From assembly GCF_029525575.1 (NCBI RefSeq), contig NZ_JAPDIA010000003.1, positions 372,001 through 436,000 on the forward strand: 64,000 bases of DNA, given 5' to 3'. This DNA comes from Cohnella rhizosphaerae. GTDB taxonomy: Bacteria; Bacillota; Bacilli; Paenibacillales; Paenibacillaceae. The position numbers and the translations under genes are program-made. The notes below the pieces were generated by a model. That model was not told the origin of the DNA and made no database searches. It worked only from the letters and a program-made list of their open reading frames with translations. Positions 19,345 through 28,500 of this stretch are shown here, piece by piece; the stretch's first letter is position 1, and each line of letters begins with the position of its first letter.

Positions 19345-20469
19345 ATGAACAAATCTTACGAAGCGCTATTCGCATCCTTCCGTTTTCCTTCGGGCGTAAC
19401 CGTCGACAATCGCGTGACGATGGCGCCGATGACCCTTATGGCGTCCGCCGCTAACGGAGAAGTGACGGACGACGAACTGGCGTATTACGAGCTCCGTTCC
19501 CGCGGAATCGGCACGCTGTTCACCTCCAGCGCGCTCGTGTCGCAATCCGGCAAGCTGGGGGAGAACCTATTCGCCATCGACAACGACGACTTGCTGCCGG
19601 GATTGACGAAATTGGCGTCCGTCATCCGGAAAAACGGAACCAAGGCGTTCATTCAACTTTTTCATGGCGGCCGGTTGAGCAATCCTGCCTTGCTCCCGGG
19701 CGGCCAAGCGCTTGGCGCGAGCGCAGTCGCGGCAGAGCGCGAGGGGGCAGCCGTACCCAAGGCCATGACGGAAGCGGAAATCGAATCGGTCGTCGATGAT
19801 TTCGCCCAGGCGGCGCGCAGAGCGATTGAAGCGGGCTTTGACGGGGTCGAGATTCATGGCGCAAACGGCTTTTTGCTTCAGCAATTTTTCTCGCCGCATT
19901 CGAACCGCAGGGAAGACAAGTGGGGCGGGACCTTGGAGAAGCGCATGAACTTTCCGCTCGAAGTGATTAGACGGGTGAAGGATACGGTTGCTAAGCACGC
20001 CTCATCTCCGTTCGCCGTCGGATATCGCTTGTCTCCCGAAGAGAATGAAAACCCGGGAATTACGATGGCCGATACGCTTCGATTCGTGGATGTGCTGGCG
20101 GAACAAGGCTTGGATTTTATACACGTATCCGTGGATCGCTTCTGGGCCGGTCCGAGGAGAGAGGAGAACAGCGCGAAGTCGAGGGTCGTCATGATCCAGG
20201 AACAAGCGGGAGGGCGCGTGCCCGTTATCGGCGTCGGCGGCTTATGGACGCCGGAAGATGTCGTTCAAGCGCTTGGAACCGGCATCCCTTTAGTGGGGCT
20301 CGGCCATGCCATGCTGCTGAATCCGGATTGGATCGAAAAGGTTCGGTCCGGTCGCGAAGCGGAAATCACGACGCTGCTCTCGCGCTCCTCGCAAAAGGAG
20401 TTGCGGATTCCGGATAAGATGTGGGGGATGATCACCAACGTCCCGGGGTGGTTTAACGTGGTGGATTAA
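19345..20469 (+). CDS. Old Yellow Enzyme-family NADH:flavin oxidoreductase
   Basis: 374 aa FMN-binding TIM barrel: NRVTMAPMTLMAS near the N terminus, GFDGVEIHGANGFLLQQFFSPHSNRRED (about residues 165-195) with the active-site His-Gly-Ala-Asn, and VPVIGVGGLWTPEDVVQAL binding the FMN phosphate. It reduces activated alkenes, quinones or nitro compounds with NAD(P)H. AAGGAG is placed 7 nt before ATG 19345. Controlled by the TetR protein upstream through two operators; it ends at a long hairpin. Confidence 0.9.
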   Translation: MNKSYEALFASFRFPSGVTVDNRVTMAPMTLMASAANGEVTDDELAYYELRSRGIGTLFTSSALVSQSGKLGENLFAIDNDDLLPGLTKLASVIRKNGTKAFIQLFHGGRLSNPALLPGGQALGASAVAAEREGAAVPKAMTEAEIESVVDDFAQAARRAIEAGFDGVEIHGANGFLLQQFFSPHSNRREDKWGGTLEKRMNFPLEVIRRVKDTVAKHASSPFAVGYRLSPEENENPGITMADTLRFVDVLAEQGLDFIHVSVDRFWAGPRREENSAKSRVVMIQEQAGGRVPVIGVGGLWTPEDVVQALGTGIPLVGLGHAMLLNPDWIEKVRSGREAEITTLLSRSSQKELRIPDKMWGMITNVPGWFNVVD

Positions 20470-20493
20470 CGACATCGTTACGGACGGGGAAAA

Positions 20494-20549
20494 CGTAAGG
20501 CAAAGGGGAGCAGACGCCATGGCGGTGTTTGCTCCCCTTTTGCCTTACG
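20494..20549. terminator. Long inverted repeat, bidirectional terminator
   Basis: CGTAAGGCAAAGGGGAGCA... pairs with ...TGCTCCCCTTTTGCCTTACG around a loop ATGG: about 24 bp of near-perfect stem. It lies between the convergent Old Yellow Enzyme and nuclease-like genes. The unusually long arms exceed what a terminator needs. Confidence 0.75.
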
Positions 20550-20606
20550 CGCGCCTGGAGGTTAGTGGAGGTGCCTCGCAACCGCCCACCGTCAATCGGC
20601 CTCGCT

Positions 20607-20790
20607 TACCGCGCAAAAGTGCACGATCGCCGTCCCCACCATTCCAACGCCTCGTCTACCGCGCAAAAGTGCACGATTGGCTCCCGAAACACACCAGTTC
20701 TCTTCTGTAAAGCGAATCTACCGCGCACTTATGCACGGTAGATCGCCTGAATTTGCCTTTTTTGGCTATGTACGGTGCACTTTTGCGCGA
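20607..20790. repeat. Palindromic repeat array 1 (TACCGCGCAAAAGTGCACGAT type)
   Basis: Four copies: 20607-20627, 20657-20677, 20718-20741 and, inverted, 20771-20790. Each is an imperfect hairpin, e.g. CTACCGCGCA-CTTA-TGCACGGTAG. Centres are about 50, 63 and 51 bp apart, with unrelated sequence between. Lies in the gap between convergent genes ending at 20469 and 20832. Too few and too short for CRISPR. Confidence 0.75.
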
Positions 20791-20831
20791 CAGCTCCCAG
20801 TCACCTCCGCCACTTCGGAGTCCCCAGCCGC

Positions 20832-21500
20832 CTACAGAAGCTTGAACGCCGCAGGCTGCGCTGCGTATTTTCGCACGAATTTGCTGTCCGGATGGCTCAC
20901 TGCGGCGAACAAGCCTTTACTGCACAAGGACTGCAGCGTTCGAACTGCCGTACGCCGGTTGATCTGCAGATGCTCGGCCACATCGACGGGGCGCAGGGGA
21001 CGCGATCGTGTGCACGCTAGCCGGATCGTCTCGCGTTCTGTGAGCTCCGTGAGGCTGACCGGCGATTCATGAGCGTAAAATCTGCTCAGCAGCATCCGTA
21101 GAAGCGTGATGCACAACTCGGGCCGCTCGGCGACGTCGTCATAGGAAAACGAAATGACGAGATAGCCCATTGCCGTCAGGAAAGTTTCCCGATTTAATTC
21201 GTTGCAGTCTTTCCTCCTGTCCATATCCCTGACATGTGGACCGAATCCTTTGATCTCGATGACGAGTCTCACCGCCGGGTGGATCCAAACGAAGTCGCAG
21301 AAATACGACAGCCCGCGCCAATCCGTCACTTCGTACTCAGGATGCAGCCCGTCGAAACTGCCGCGAAGTTTCCACCATACATTTTGACAAAATAGCCGTT
21401 CGGCCTCGCGGTGTCCGCGCTCCAGCCGTCCTCTGCGTTCACCGCTCCTCCGGGCCAAATGTGATTGGATAAATTCAGCATGCGCTTGTTCAAGGTTCAT
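20832..21500 (-). CDS. DUF559/Vsr-like nuclease-fold protein with C-terminal winged helix
   Basis: 222 aa. The central part carries a PD-(D/E)xK-type pattern: WRGLSYFCDFVWIHPAVRLVIEIKGFG, with Asp in the first strand and E-x-K in the second. The last ~70 residues read as an HTH (RPVDVAEHLQINRRTAVRTLQSLCSKG). It could be a DNA-binding endonuclease or an inactive regulator; no substrate can be named. It ends next to palindromic array 1, which may be coincidence. Start ATG 21500; no frame error. Confidence 0.65.
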   Translation of the reverse strand: MNLEQAHAEFIQSHLARRSGERRGRLERGHREAERLFCQNVWWKLRGSFDGLHPEYEVTDWRGLSYFCDFVWIHPAVRLVIEIKGFGPHVRDMDRRKDCNELNRETFLTAMGYLVISFSYDDVAERPELCITLLRMLLSRFYAHESPVSLTELTERETIRLACTRSRPLRPVDVAEHLQINRRTAVRTLQSLCSKGLFAAVSHPDSKFVRKYAAQPAAFKLL

Positions 21501-21776
21501 CTCCCTCGCAACCCCCTTAAAAATAAAAAACGCCCCGTCTGCATTCTCAAGGAATGTAGAGGGACGTGCTTCGTCTCTTAAGAAGAGTATATGTCAACCG
21601 GCAAGTATCGTCCATACGCGATCCTAAAGCCCCAGTTATGTCTGTATCCGTTTCTGCAAAAATACTTCGTCCACGGCGTGATGATCGGAGCGGTCAAAGG
21701 CTAGCCATCGGAGAAGTATCCGTGAAGCGGGAATGGTATAATCACGCTAGCGTGTTGAACGGGAAGGGTGATTGCC

Positions 21777-23351
21777 ATGAGCGTGATCCGTTTGGAGAAC
21801 GTCACGAAGAAGTACGAAGCGTCCATGATTTTCCGCGATATTTATTTTCGGGTGATGCAAGGGGAGCGTATCGGTCTCATCGGGCGGAACGGCGCCGGCA
21901 AGTCGACGGTATTTAAGCTCATCATGGGCCAAGAGGAGCCAAGTTCCGGCAGAGTCGAAATAGATCCCCAGGTGCGCATCGGGTATTTCTCGCAATTCTC
22001 GGAATTGCGCGGAAGCCTGTCCGTTCAGCAAGAACTGGAAGCATGCTTCGAGCAGGTGGCCCTGATCGAGCGCGAGCTGCAAGAGGTCGGAGATAAGCTG
22101 GGCGTCGTTGCCGACGATAGCGAAATGAACGGACTGCTCGCGAGGCAGGCGGAGCTATTCGAGCAAATGGACCATCTCGATGGCTGGAACGTATCCGTCG
22201 AGATCGACACGGTGTTGACGAAGCTGGGGTTTAACGACAGATCGCGTCATCAGCCGATCGATGCGTTGTCCGGCGGGTGGCGCAACCGCGCGGCGCTCGC
22301 GAAGATGTTGATCGAGCTGCCCGACGTCGTACTGCTCGACGAGCCGACGAATTACTTGGATATGGAAGGTATCGCATGGCTGGAGCAATGGCTGTACCGG
22401 TTCAAGGGCGCCATGATCCTGGTGTCGCATGACCGGCAATTCATCGATAAAGTCGTCACGCGCACGATCGAGATCGAGAACTATCATTTTCAGGAATACG
22501 AAGGCAACTACACCGATTACGTCCGCAAGAAGAAGATGCGCAAGAAGGAGCTGGACCGACAATTCGAGTGGGAGGAAGAGCTGCTGCTCATGGAGTCCGA
22601 GGCGATCGACGACCGTGCGAGCCGGAAGTCCGGTTCCAAGGACCGTCTCTCGCGCAAGCTGGCGGACAACAAGAAGCGGATCGAGCCGCACCCCGTTAAC
22701 GTGCTGATCACCGATATTTACGAGAGGCTGCGCTTCCCGGACAAGCTATGCGAAGTGAAGGGAATCGCGCAAACCTACGAGGGACGGCGGATCTTCGAAA
22801 ACGTGAGCTTCGATATTCAGAAGGAAGATCGCCTGGTCATCGCGGGACCGAACGGAAGCGGGAAGTCTACGCTCATCAAGGCGCTCACCGGAGCGGAGAA
22901 GCCGGAATCCGGAGAGGTGATCTGGGAAAGGGGGGTCAGCTACGCCTATTTCAACCGGATGTGGGAGGAGCTCGATCCCAAGGATACCGTGAGCCACGCC
23001 GTGAATACGTACGGACTGGGACTGGATGCGCCGCGCAAAAAGGTGAACAAATTTCTGGCCATGCTGCAATTCTCGGAAGCGGATCTGAGCAAGGCGATCG
23101 GCCATCTGTCCGGCGGACAGAAAGCGCGGGTGGCGCTGGCCAAATGTCTCCTTTCGGGCGCGGCCGTAATCATCCTGGACGAGCCGACCAACCATTTGGA
23201 TCTCACGAGCATTCAAGTCATGGAGCAAGCGCTGATCCATTTTCCCGGCGCCGTCGTCACGGTAAGCCACGATCGATTCTTCATCGATAAGATCGGGACG
23301 AAGATGCTGACCTTCGATCCGGCAAAGGGCGTGACGTCGCAGGCTTTGTAA
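21777..23351 (+). CDS. ABC-F family ATPase
   Basis: About 524 aa, two ABC domains in one chain and no membrane segments, as in ABC-F ribosome-acting proteins. Domain 1: Walker A GRNGAGKS, signature LSGGW (variant), Walker B VVLLDEPTNYLD. Domain 2: GPNGSGKS, LSGGQ, VIILDEPTNHLD. A charged linker (VRKKKMRKKELDRQFEWEEE...) of ~90 residues joins them; this P-site-tRNA-interacting region determines whether such proteins protect from antibiotics or act as housekeeping factors. ATG 21777 follows AAGGG; monocistronic with a strong terminator. Confidence 0.92.
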   Translation: MSVIRLENVTKKYEASMIFRDIYFRVMQGERIGLIGRNGAGKSTVFKLIMGQEEPSSGRVEIDPQVRIGYFSQFSELRGSLSVQQELEACFEQVALIERELQEVGDKLGVVADDSEMNGLLARQAELFEQMDHLDGWNVSVEIDTVLTKLGFNDRSRHQPIDALSGGWRNRAALAKMLIELPDVVLLDEPTNYLDMEGIAWLEQWLYRFKGAMILVSHDRQFIDKVVTRTIEIENYHFQEYEGNYTDYVRKKKMRKKELDRQFEWEEELLLMESEAIDDRASRKSGSKDRLSRKLADNKKRIEPHPVNVLITDIYERLRFPDKLCEVKGIAQTYEGRRIFENVSFDIQKEDRLVIAGPNGSGKSTLIKALTGAEKPESGEVIWERGVSYAYFNRMWEELDPKDTVSHAVNTYGLGLDAPRKKVNKFLAMLQFSEADLSKAIGHLSGGQKARVALAKCLLSGAAVIILDEPTNHLDLTSIQVMEQALIHFPGAVVTVSHDRFFIDKIGTKMLTFDPAKGVTSQAL

Positions 23352-23368
23352 GGATATATGAAATAACG

Positions 23369-23415
23369 GCACGGCAGAAGTCCGAGAGCGTGGCTCTCGG
23401 GCTTTTCTGCCGTGC
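23369..23415. terminator. Bidirectional terminator between ABC-F and propeller genes
   Basis: GCACGGCAGAA pairs with TTCTGCCGTGC, with a second stem CCGAGAG/CTCTCGG inside. The genes on both sides converge on it. Confidence 0.85.
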
Positions 23416-23421
23416 GCACGC

Positions 23422-24309
23422 TTATGCTTGCTCGGCAAGCCGGTAGCTGACGAACGCCAAGGTGCGGCTATCGGGTGCCCAGGAATTCACGTTCAGCGTC
23501 CCTTGTCCGCCGAACAAGGAGACGAGAGGGCGGGACTCGCCGCCGGCGGCAGGCATCAAGCGCAGCTCGACGTGCTTGTTCGCAGGGTGATCGCCCGGCG
23601 CGACGTCGCCCTTGCGGTAGGCGATGTAGACGACCCATTGTCCGTCCGGCGAGACGTGGGGAAACCAGTTGTTGCTCTCCTCGGTCGTCATGCGGACTTG
23701 CTCGCTGCCGTCGGCGTTCATGCGCCACACCTGCATAAGTCCGGACCGAACGGAATTGAACCAGATATGACGGCCGTCCGGCGAATACTCGGGGCCGTCG
23801 TTCAGACCCGGCGCGTCGGTCAGCTGCGTCTCGATGCCACCGATCGCGGGGATCGTATAGATGTCGTACGCGCCGTCACGCTCCGCGCAATAGGCGAGCG
23901 TGCTGCCGTCGGGCGACCAGCCGTGCAGGTAGCTTGGGGCCATCGGCGTGACGAGCATGGGGTGTCCGCCCTCCAAGGGAAGGACGTAGATGCGCGACTG
24001 GCCGTCCTCGAACGTATGGTGGCTCACGGCGATTCGGCCATTATCGGGCGACAGGACGTGGTCGTTGTTGCATTGAACCGCGAAGCCCGAGTCGATCGCC
24101 TGGCTTTTGTTTTCGGCAATGTCGTATGCATAGAGGCGTCCCTGGCTGTTGTAGATTAGCCGGTTGCCGTCGCGGGTCCAGTTGGGCGCTTCGATCAGAT
24201 GATCGAACTCGGCTAGAACGCGGCGCTCGCCGCTGTGAATGTCCACCGTCTCAAGGATGCTGACGATCGGGCTGACATCGGGCTTGCGAGGCATTTTTAA
24301 TCTGTTCAT
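23422..24309 (-). CDS. TolB-like beta-propeller protein
   Basis: 295 aa of repeated PD40/WD40-like units: [75 protein letters not shown] and [15 protein letters not shown], six blades in all. No signal peptide is seen, so it is cytoplasmic, unlike Gram-negative TolB. Related Paenibacillus proteins are annotated as biopolymer-transport TolB-like, but the function is unproven; protein or carbohydrate binding is likely from the fold. Confidence 0.85.
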   Translation of the reverse strand: MNRLKMPRKPDVSPIVSILETVDIHSGERRVLAEFDHLIEAPNWTRDGNRLIYNSQGRLYAYDIAENKSQAIDSGFAVQCNNDHVLSPDNGRIAVSHHTFEDGQSRIYVLPLEGGHPMLVTPMAPSYLHGWSPDGSTLAYCAERDGAYDIYTIPAIGGIETQLTDAPGLNDGPEYSPDGRHIWFNSVRSGLMQVWRMNADGSEQVRMTTEESNNWFPHVSPDGQWVVYIAYRKGDVAPGDHPANKHVELRLMPAAGGESRPLVSLFGGQGTLNVNSWAPDSRTLAFVSYRLAEQA

Positions 24310-24530
24310 AACGCTTGTCTCCCTTGTTTGCGCCGAGGGGGGAAGGCCTGCGGCTTCGTAGGATTAACAACGATTGTGAACGCGCGTTTAATTATTTGAG
24401 TTTTCATCATACACAGGGACTTAAAGCGTTGTCAATTTTTCTCGCGGAGTTAAATAGGACTGAATAATTAGTTGTAGGAACGAAGTCATTGGATGAATCA
24501 TTTTTCCTAAATCGACAGGAAAGATAATGA

Positions 24531-24559
24531 TCGACAAAATCAGACTTATTTCCTATAAT
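24531..24559 (+). promoter_or_regulatory. Probable vegetative promoter
   Basis: TCGACA, 17-bp spacer, TATAAT, about 46 nt before the ATG of the small membrane protein. The rest of the 24310-24605 gap is AT-rich with no other feature seen. Confidence 0.6.
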
Positions 24560-24605
24560 TAGATGTACTGATGGAAAAATAAACTAAAATGAGGAGAGAT
24601 TTTCA

Positions 24606-24914
24606 ATGCGTATTCGTTTGAGAAACGAAGCGGGTGGATTAAAAGAAGCAAAAGTCGGGTTTAGCTGGACGACTTTTTTCTTTGGGTTTTTCCCCGCCTT
24701 GTTCAGAGGCGATTTAAAATGGGCTGCCATTATGTTCATCACCTCAGTTGCCGTAGGATTCTTTACACTTGGCATTGGCGCTTGGGTGCCCGGCATTATT
24801 TTTTCTTTTATCTATAACAAGATGTACATCAAAGAATTGCTCGAAAAAGGTTATCGTCCTGCTGACGAGCACACGCAATCCACGCTCCAGACGAACGGAA
24901 TCATCGCGGCTTAA
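24606..24914 (+). CDS. Small membrane protein, DUF2628-like
   Basis: 102 aa. An aromatic hydrophobic run (TTFFFGFFPALFRG), then a second segment (AAIMFITSVAVGFFTLGIGAWVPGIIFSFIY), then a polar tail (NKMYIKELLEKGYRPADE). The F-F-F-G-F-F-P-A-L-x-R-G-D-x-K-W pattern is typical of small DUF2628/HrgC-like proteins of unknown function. GAGGAGAG ribosome site and an upstream promoter support expression. Confidence 0.75.
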   Translation: MRIRLRNEAGGLKEAKVGFSWTTFFFGFFPALFRGDLKWAAIMFITSVAVGFFTLGIGAWVPGIIFSFIYNKMYIKELLEKGYRPADEHTQSTLQTNGIIAA

Positions 24915-25094
24915 TCGACATTTGCGGGTCGAAGCACGAGCCGGTCTAAGCCGCTGCTGCGGAAAATGGCGGCGGCGGACATGGCGGTCGCGGCAGTCGG
25001 CCCGGGAATCGCCAAAGAGACGTCTCGCCCAGGTCGAGATTGCAAATTATGGCGTCGAGAGCCAACGTCGACGAATGGCCTCTTACATCGAATC

Positions 25095-25136
25095 AAACAT
25101 CGCCAGGCGGCCCAAGAGCTCTGGCGATGTTTTTTT
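25095..25136 (+). terminator. Rho-independent terminator
   Basis: AACATCGCCAG pairs with CTGGCGATGTT, followed by a T run. It lies in the 336-bp gap after the small membrane protein; the rest of that gap has no other gene. Confidence 0.85.
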
Positions 25137-25155
25137 GCAATGAGAAAATCGCGGA

Positions 25156-25196
25156 TTGACAATCGGATCTAATTGTATTAATTTGATAATATCAAA
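25156..25196 (+). promoter_or_regulatory. Promoter with palindrome before the NADAR gene
   Basis: Consensus -35 TTGACA at 25156-25161, a possible -10 TAATTT at 25179, and the dyad TTTGAT-AAT-ATCAAA at 25182-25196 overlapping the start region, where a repressor could sit. Confidence 0.5.
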
Positions 25197-25250
25197 GTGA
25201 TAATAACAGAAATGCCGGCAAAGTCTATTATAGAAAGCGGGAGAACTTTT

Positions 25251-25812
25251 ATGTATAACCAACTAGAGCAACTTCGACGCGCATACAACGCAGGCGAAAG
25301 GCCAAAGTTTCTGTTTTTCTGGGGACATACGCCGCCGGCGGACGGAAGCGTGAATCAGAGTTGCCTGAGCCAATGGTGGATATCCAAGTTCGAGGTCGAC
25401 GGCGTAGTCTACTCTTGCACGGAACAGTACATGATGGCGGAAAAGGCGCGGCTTTTTGGCGATGCGGAGGCGCTTCGTAAAATTATGAGTGCCTCGCAGC
25501 CCAAGGAAATGAAGGCCTTAGGCCGGGCGGTCAAACCCTTTCAAAGTACGGTCTGGGAGCAGAACAGCTATGAGATCGTAAAAAAGAGGTAACTACGCAA
25601 AGTTCTCGCAAGATCGGAAGCTGTGGGAGTTTCTGAAATCGACAAAAGATCTAATTCTGGTGGAGGCGAGCCCGTTCGACCGGATCTGGGGAATCGGATT
25701 GGAGAAGGATCATCCGGATGCGAAAAATCCGTTAAAGTGGCGCGGCTTGAACTTGCTAGGCTTTGCTTTGACCGAGGTCAGGGACAACTTGCTAGAGGAA
25801 GAGGGAAGTTAG
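25251..25812 (+). CDS. NADAR-family N-glycosidase-like protein (YbiA-like), one frameshift
   Basis: 186 aa after repair. NADAR features: FLFFWGHTPP, CLSQWWISKFEVDGVVYSCTEQYMMAEKARLFGD, and after the break LILVEASPFDRIWGIGLEKD, the family signature. Frame lost at A6 25580-25585; with five A it reads EIVKRGNYAKFS. Family members cleave N-glycosidic bonds in riboflavin intermediates (YbiA/RibX) or remove ADP-ribose from guanine in DNA; without toxin neighbours a housekeeping role is more likely. The start at 25251 follows GCGGGAGAA. Monocistronic. Confidence 0.85.
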
Positions 25813-26181
25813 ACGTGGATCGGAAAATAATAGCGAGAGATACGCTCCAAAATACGCGGAGGGTTTTTGATGCTGTATTCGGCAGGGCTAAATAAGATGA
25901 ACAACCATTCACCTATTGAGGAAGAATGGTATACGGTCGGCGTTCCCGTGCCGACATTTGCGGACCGTATTCGATTGGTCCGAATCGCCGTAGCGTCGGC
26001 TCGTCCCTATCCAGACCCAAACATCGCGAAGCCGCCTGACGGCCCTGGCGATGTTTTTGCGTTCTACCCGCATATAATGAGATCTCTGTCCATATGATTT
26101 ACAGCCAAAGACAACCATTAGCCGTCGGGCTTAATTAAAATCTTGGTGTAAATATAGGCTGGAGGAGGTCCGACTCATCCT
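25813..26181. other. Intergenic stretch with one terminator, no gene supported
   Basis: Holds the hairpin at 26020-26058. A 76-codon frame at 25867-26097 runs through that terminator and has no homology I recognise, so I do not call it. A ribosome site AGGAGG for the next gene lies at 26162-26167. Confidence 0.6.
26020..26058 (+). terminator. Rho-independent terminator
   Basis: ACATCGC...GGCGATGT with five T. Its outer stem shares sequence with the terminators at 18514 and 25095. Confidence 0.7.
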
Positions 26182-28500
26182 ATGGCGCGTTTGCGACGCA
26201 CGAGGAAGCTGGCACGGAAACGGCAGTGGGGAACGGAACGGCATGCCACGCCGCTTTCTGTTTTTCACGACAAGCCGTCCACCCGAAAAATGGTGTTTAG
26301 CCGCTTAGCGATGATTTTGACGGTCGGATTTTGGGGCGTTTATGTGGTAACCACCATTTTAAAGCAATATTTCAAGGGGCCGAATACGTTTCAATACGTC
26401 ATGGAGTCCCTCGCCTATTTGATCATCGTCACGCTGCTTACTTTCTCGGCCCTCATGTACCTCCTCGCAAGGCAGGGTGCCCTGCTGCGGTTCAGTAGAC
26501 ATGTGCGCGTGCCTCGCGCGGAGATTGATCGGTACTTTGAGCAGAACCAGCCGACGATTACCGTATTGATCCCGTCCTATGACGAAGAACCGGAGGTTGT
26601 TCGCAAGACGCTGCTGTCCGCCGCGCTCCAGGAGTATCCCCGCATTCGTATCGTTCTCCTTCTGGACGACGCCCCCTATCCGACAGATCCGGCGGCTTCG
26701 GCCCGCCTCGAGGCCACCCGGCAGTTGGCCAAGGATATCGCAGATTTGTTTGCCGGCCCCCGCCGGCTGTTTGAAACCAAGCTCGCAGAATTTCTGCTTG
26801 AACAAGCTTCGTCATCTCATGTCGGACCGGCGGTCGCGAAGGAACTGGCCGCGCACTATGCCTATGCGGCGAATTGGCTGGATCAGTTGGTCAAGAAGGA
26901 AGAGATCGGCGACCATGTCGGGCGATTTTTCGCGGATGATGTCGTGCGCGGTTTATCGAAGGAATTGCGCCTTGTTCGCGAAGCTTTGCTCGCCTCCTAC
27001 AACGAACAGGCAAGTCTGCCCGTCTCCAGGGTCGGCCAGCTTTATCGGCGTCTGACCTGGATATTCGATAAAGAGCTGGATGTTTTCGAGCGGAAAAAGT
27101 TCGCATCGTTGTCTCACGAGCCCAATAAAGCCATGAACCTGAATTCGTATATCGGATTGATGGGCCATACGTACAATCTGGTACATACGCCGGACGGACC
27201 TATACTCGTGCCCGCGTCCGAGACTCGGAGCGGCGAGCGGGTCGCATTTCCGGATAGCGAATTCGTACTTACGCTCGATGCCGATTCCATTCTGCGTCCC
27301 GGATACTGCCTGCGTCTGGTCTACTTTATGCAGCAGCCGGATCATGCCCGCGTTGCGGTCGTTCAGACACCGTATTCTTCTTTTCGCGGCGCCGCGACCC
27401 GCATCGAGCGGATTGCCGGAGCCACCACGGACATCCAGCACATTTTGCACCAGGGCATGACGCACTACGACGCGACGTTCTGGGTCGGCGCGAATGCGAT
27501 TATAAGGAAATCCGCGCTGGAAGACATCGGCGAGACGGAATGGGTGGGCGGCTTTAAAATACGGAGGTTTATTCAGGATCGCACAGTGATTGAAGATACG
27601 GAATCCAGCGTCGATCTGGCCCGGCATGGCTGGACGCTGGTCAATTATCCCGAACGGCTGAGCTACAGCGCCACCCCGCCCGACTTTGGTTCGCTTATCG
27701 TCCAGCGGCGCCGATGGGCGAACGGGGGGGGCTGATCGTCTTGCCGAAGCTGTGGGCTTTGGTCCGAGAGCGCAACAGACAAGGAAAGGGAATATCCAAG
27801 GCCGAGATCCTGCTGCGTTTAAACTATCTGGCTTCCATTGCGTGGGCAAGCTTCGGTTTGTTGTTTCTGTTGGCTTATCCGATCGACGGGCGCCTTCTGA
27901 GTCCGTTCGTCCTTCTTGCGGCGCTGCCGTATTTCCTGGCGATGTCGGGCGATCTAAAGTATAGCAGCTACAAACGGAGCGATATTTTCAGGATTTACGG
28001 CTTCAACTTAATTCTGCTGCCCGTGAATCTGGCCGGCGTGCTGAAATCCATGCAGCAGGCATTGAGCGCTAAAAAAAATTCCGTTTGCCCGGACGCCAAA
28101 GATCAAGGAGCGCACGATCTCTCCCATGCTGTACGTCGTTTCGCCGTTTCTCATCGTCGGCATTTCGCTCCTCATTTTGTGGCGCGGCATCGTGCAGCAG
28201 AACTGGGGCAATGCGGCCTTTGCGGCATTCAACGCCCTGACTGCCGCATGGGCGGTCGCGGAATTCATCGGCATCAAGCACGTCATCGTCGACGTGTGGC
28301 TCGGCATCGTCGACTGGCTGTACGTCCCTGTAAAGAAACAGCGAACGGAGCAGGAGTCGGCGTACGCGCAGCGCCCCGGATGGCAGGCTATCCTTTATCA
28401 CGGCGATGCCGAGCTGCGTCCGTCTAATCGTGCGTCCGCCCAGCTTGCATTTACCGCATTCGCTCCGCACCTGGAAGAAAAAGAAGTGATGTCCTCATGA
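26182..28500 (+). CDS. Family 2 membrane glycosyltransferase (cellulose synthase-like), two frame errors
   Basis: About 771 aa if repaired. Two N-terminal membrane segments (residues ~38-58, 75-95), then a GT2 domain with VLIPSYDEEPEVV, LLLDDAPYP, LTLDADS (~365) and QRRRW (~507), then at least four more membrane segments. This is the processive-synthase architecture that polymerises a sugar nucleotide and extrudes the chain. Breaks at G8 27724-27731 (six expected, giving RRRWANGGLIVLPKLW) and A8 28071-28078 (seven expected, giving AKKIPFARTPK). An insert of ~170 residues between the first Asp motif and DADS is larger than in simple synthases. Coupled to the chitinase-like gene. Confidence 0.85.

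Noticed and set aside
25867..26097. 76-residue gene
   Set aside because: Runs through a terminator hairpin, and shows no recognisable domain.
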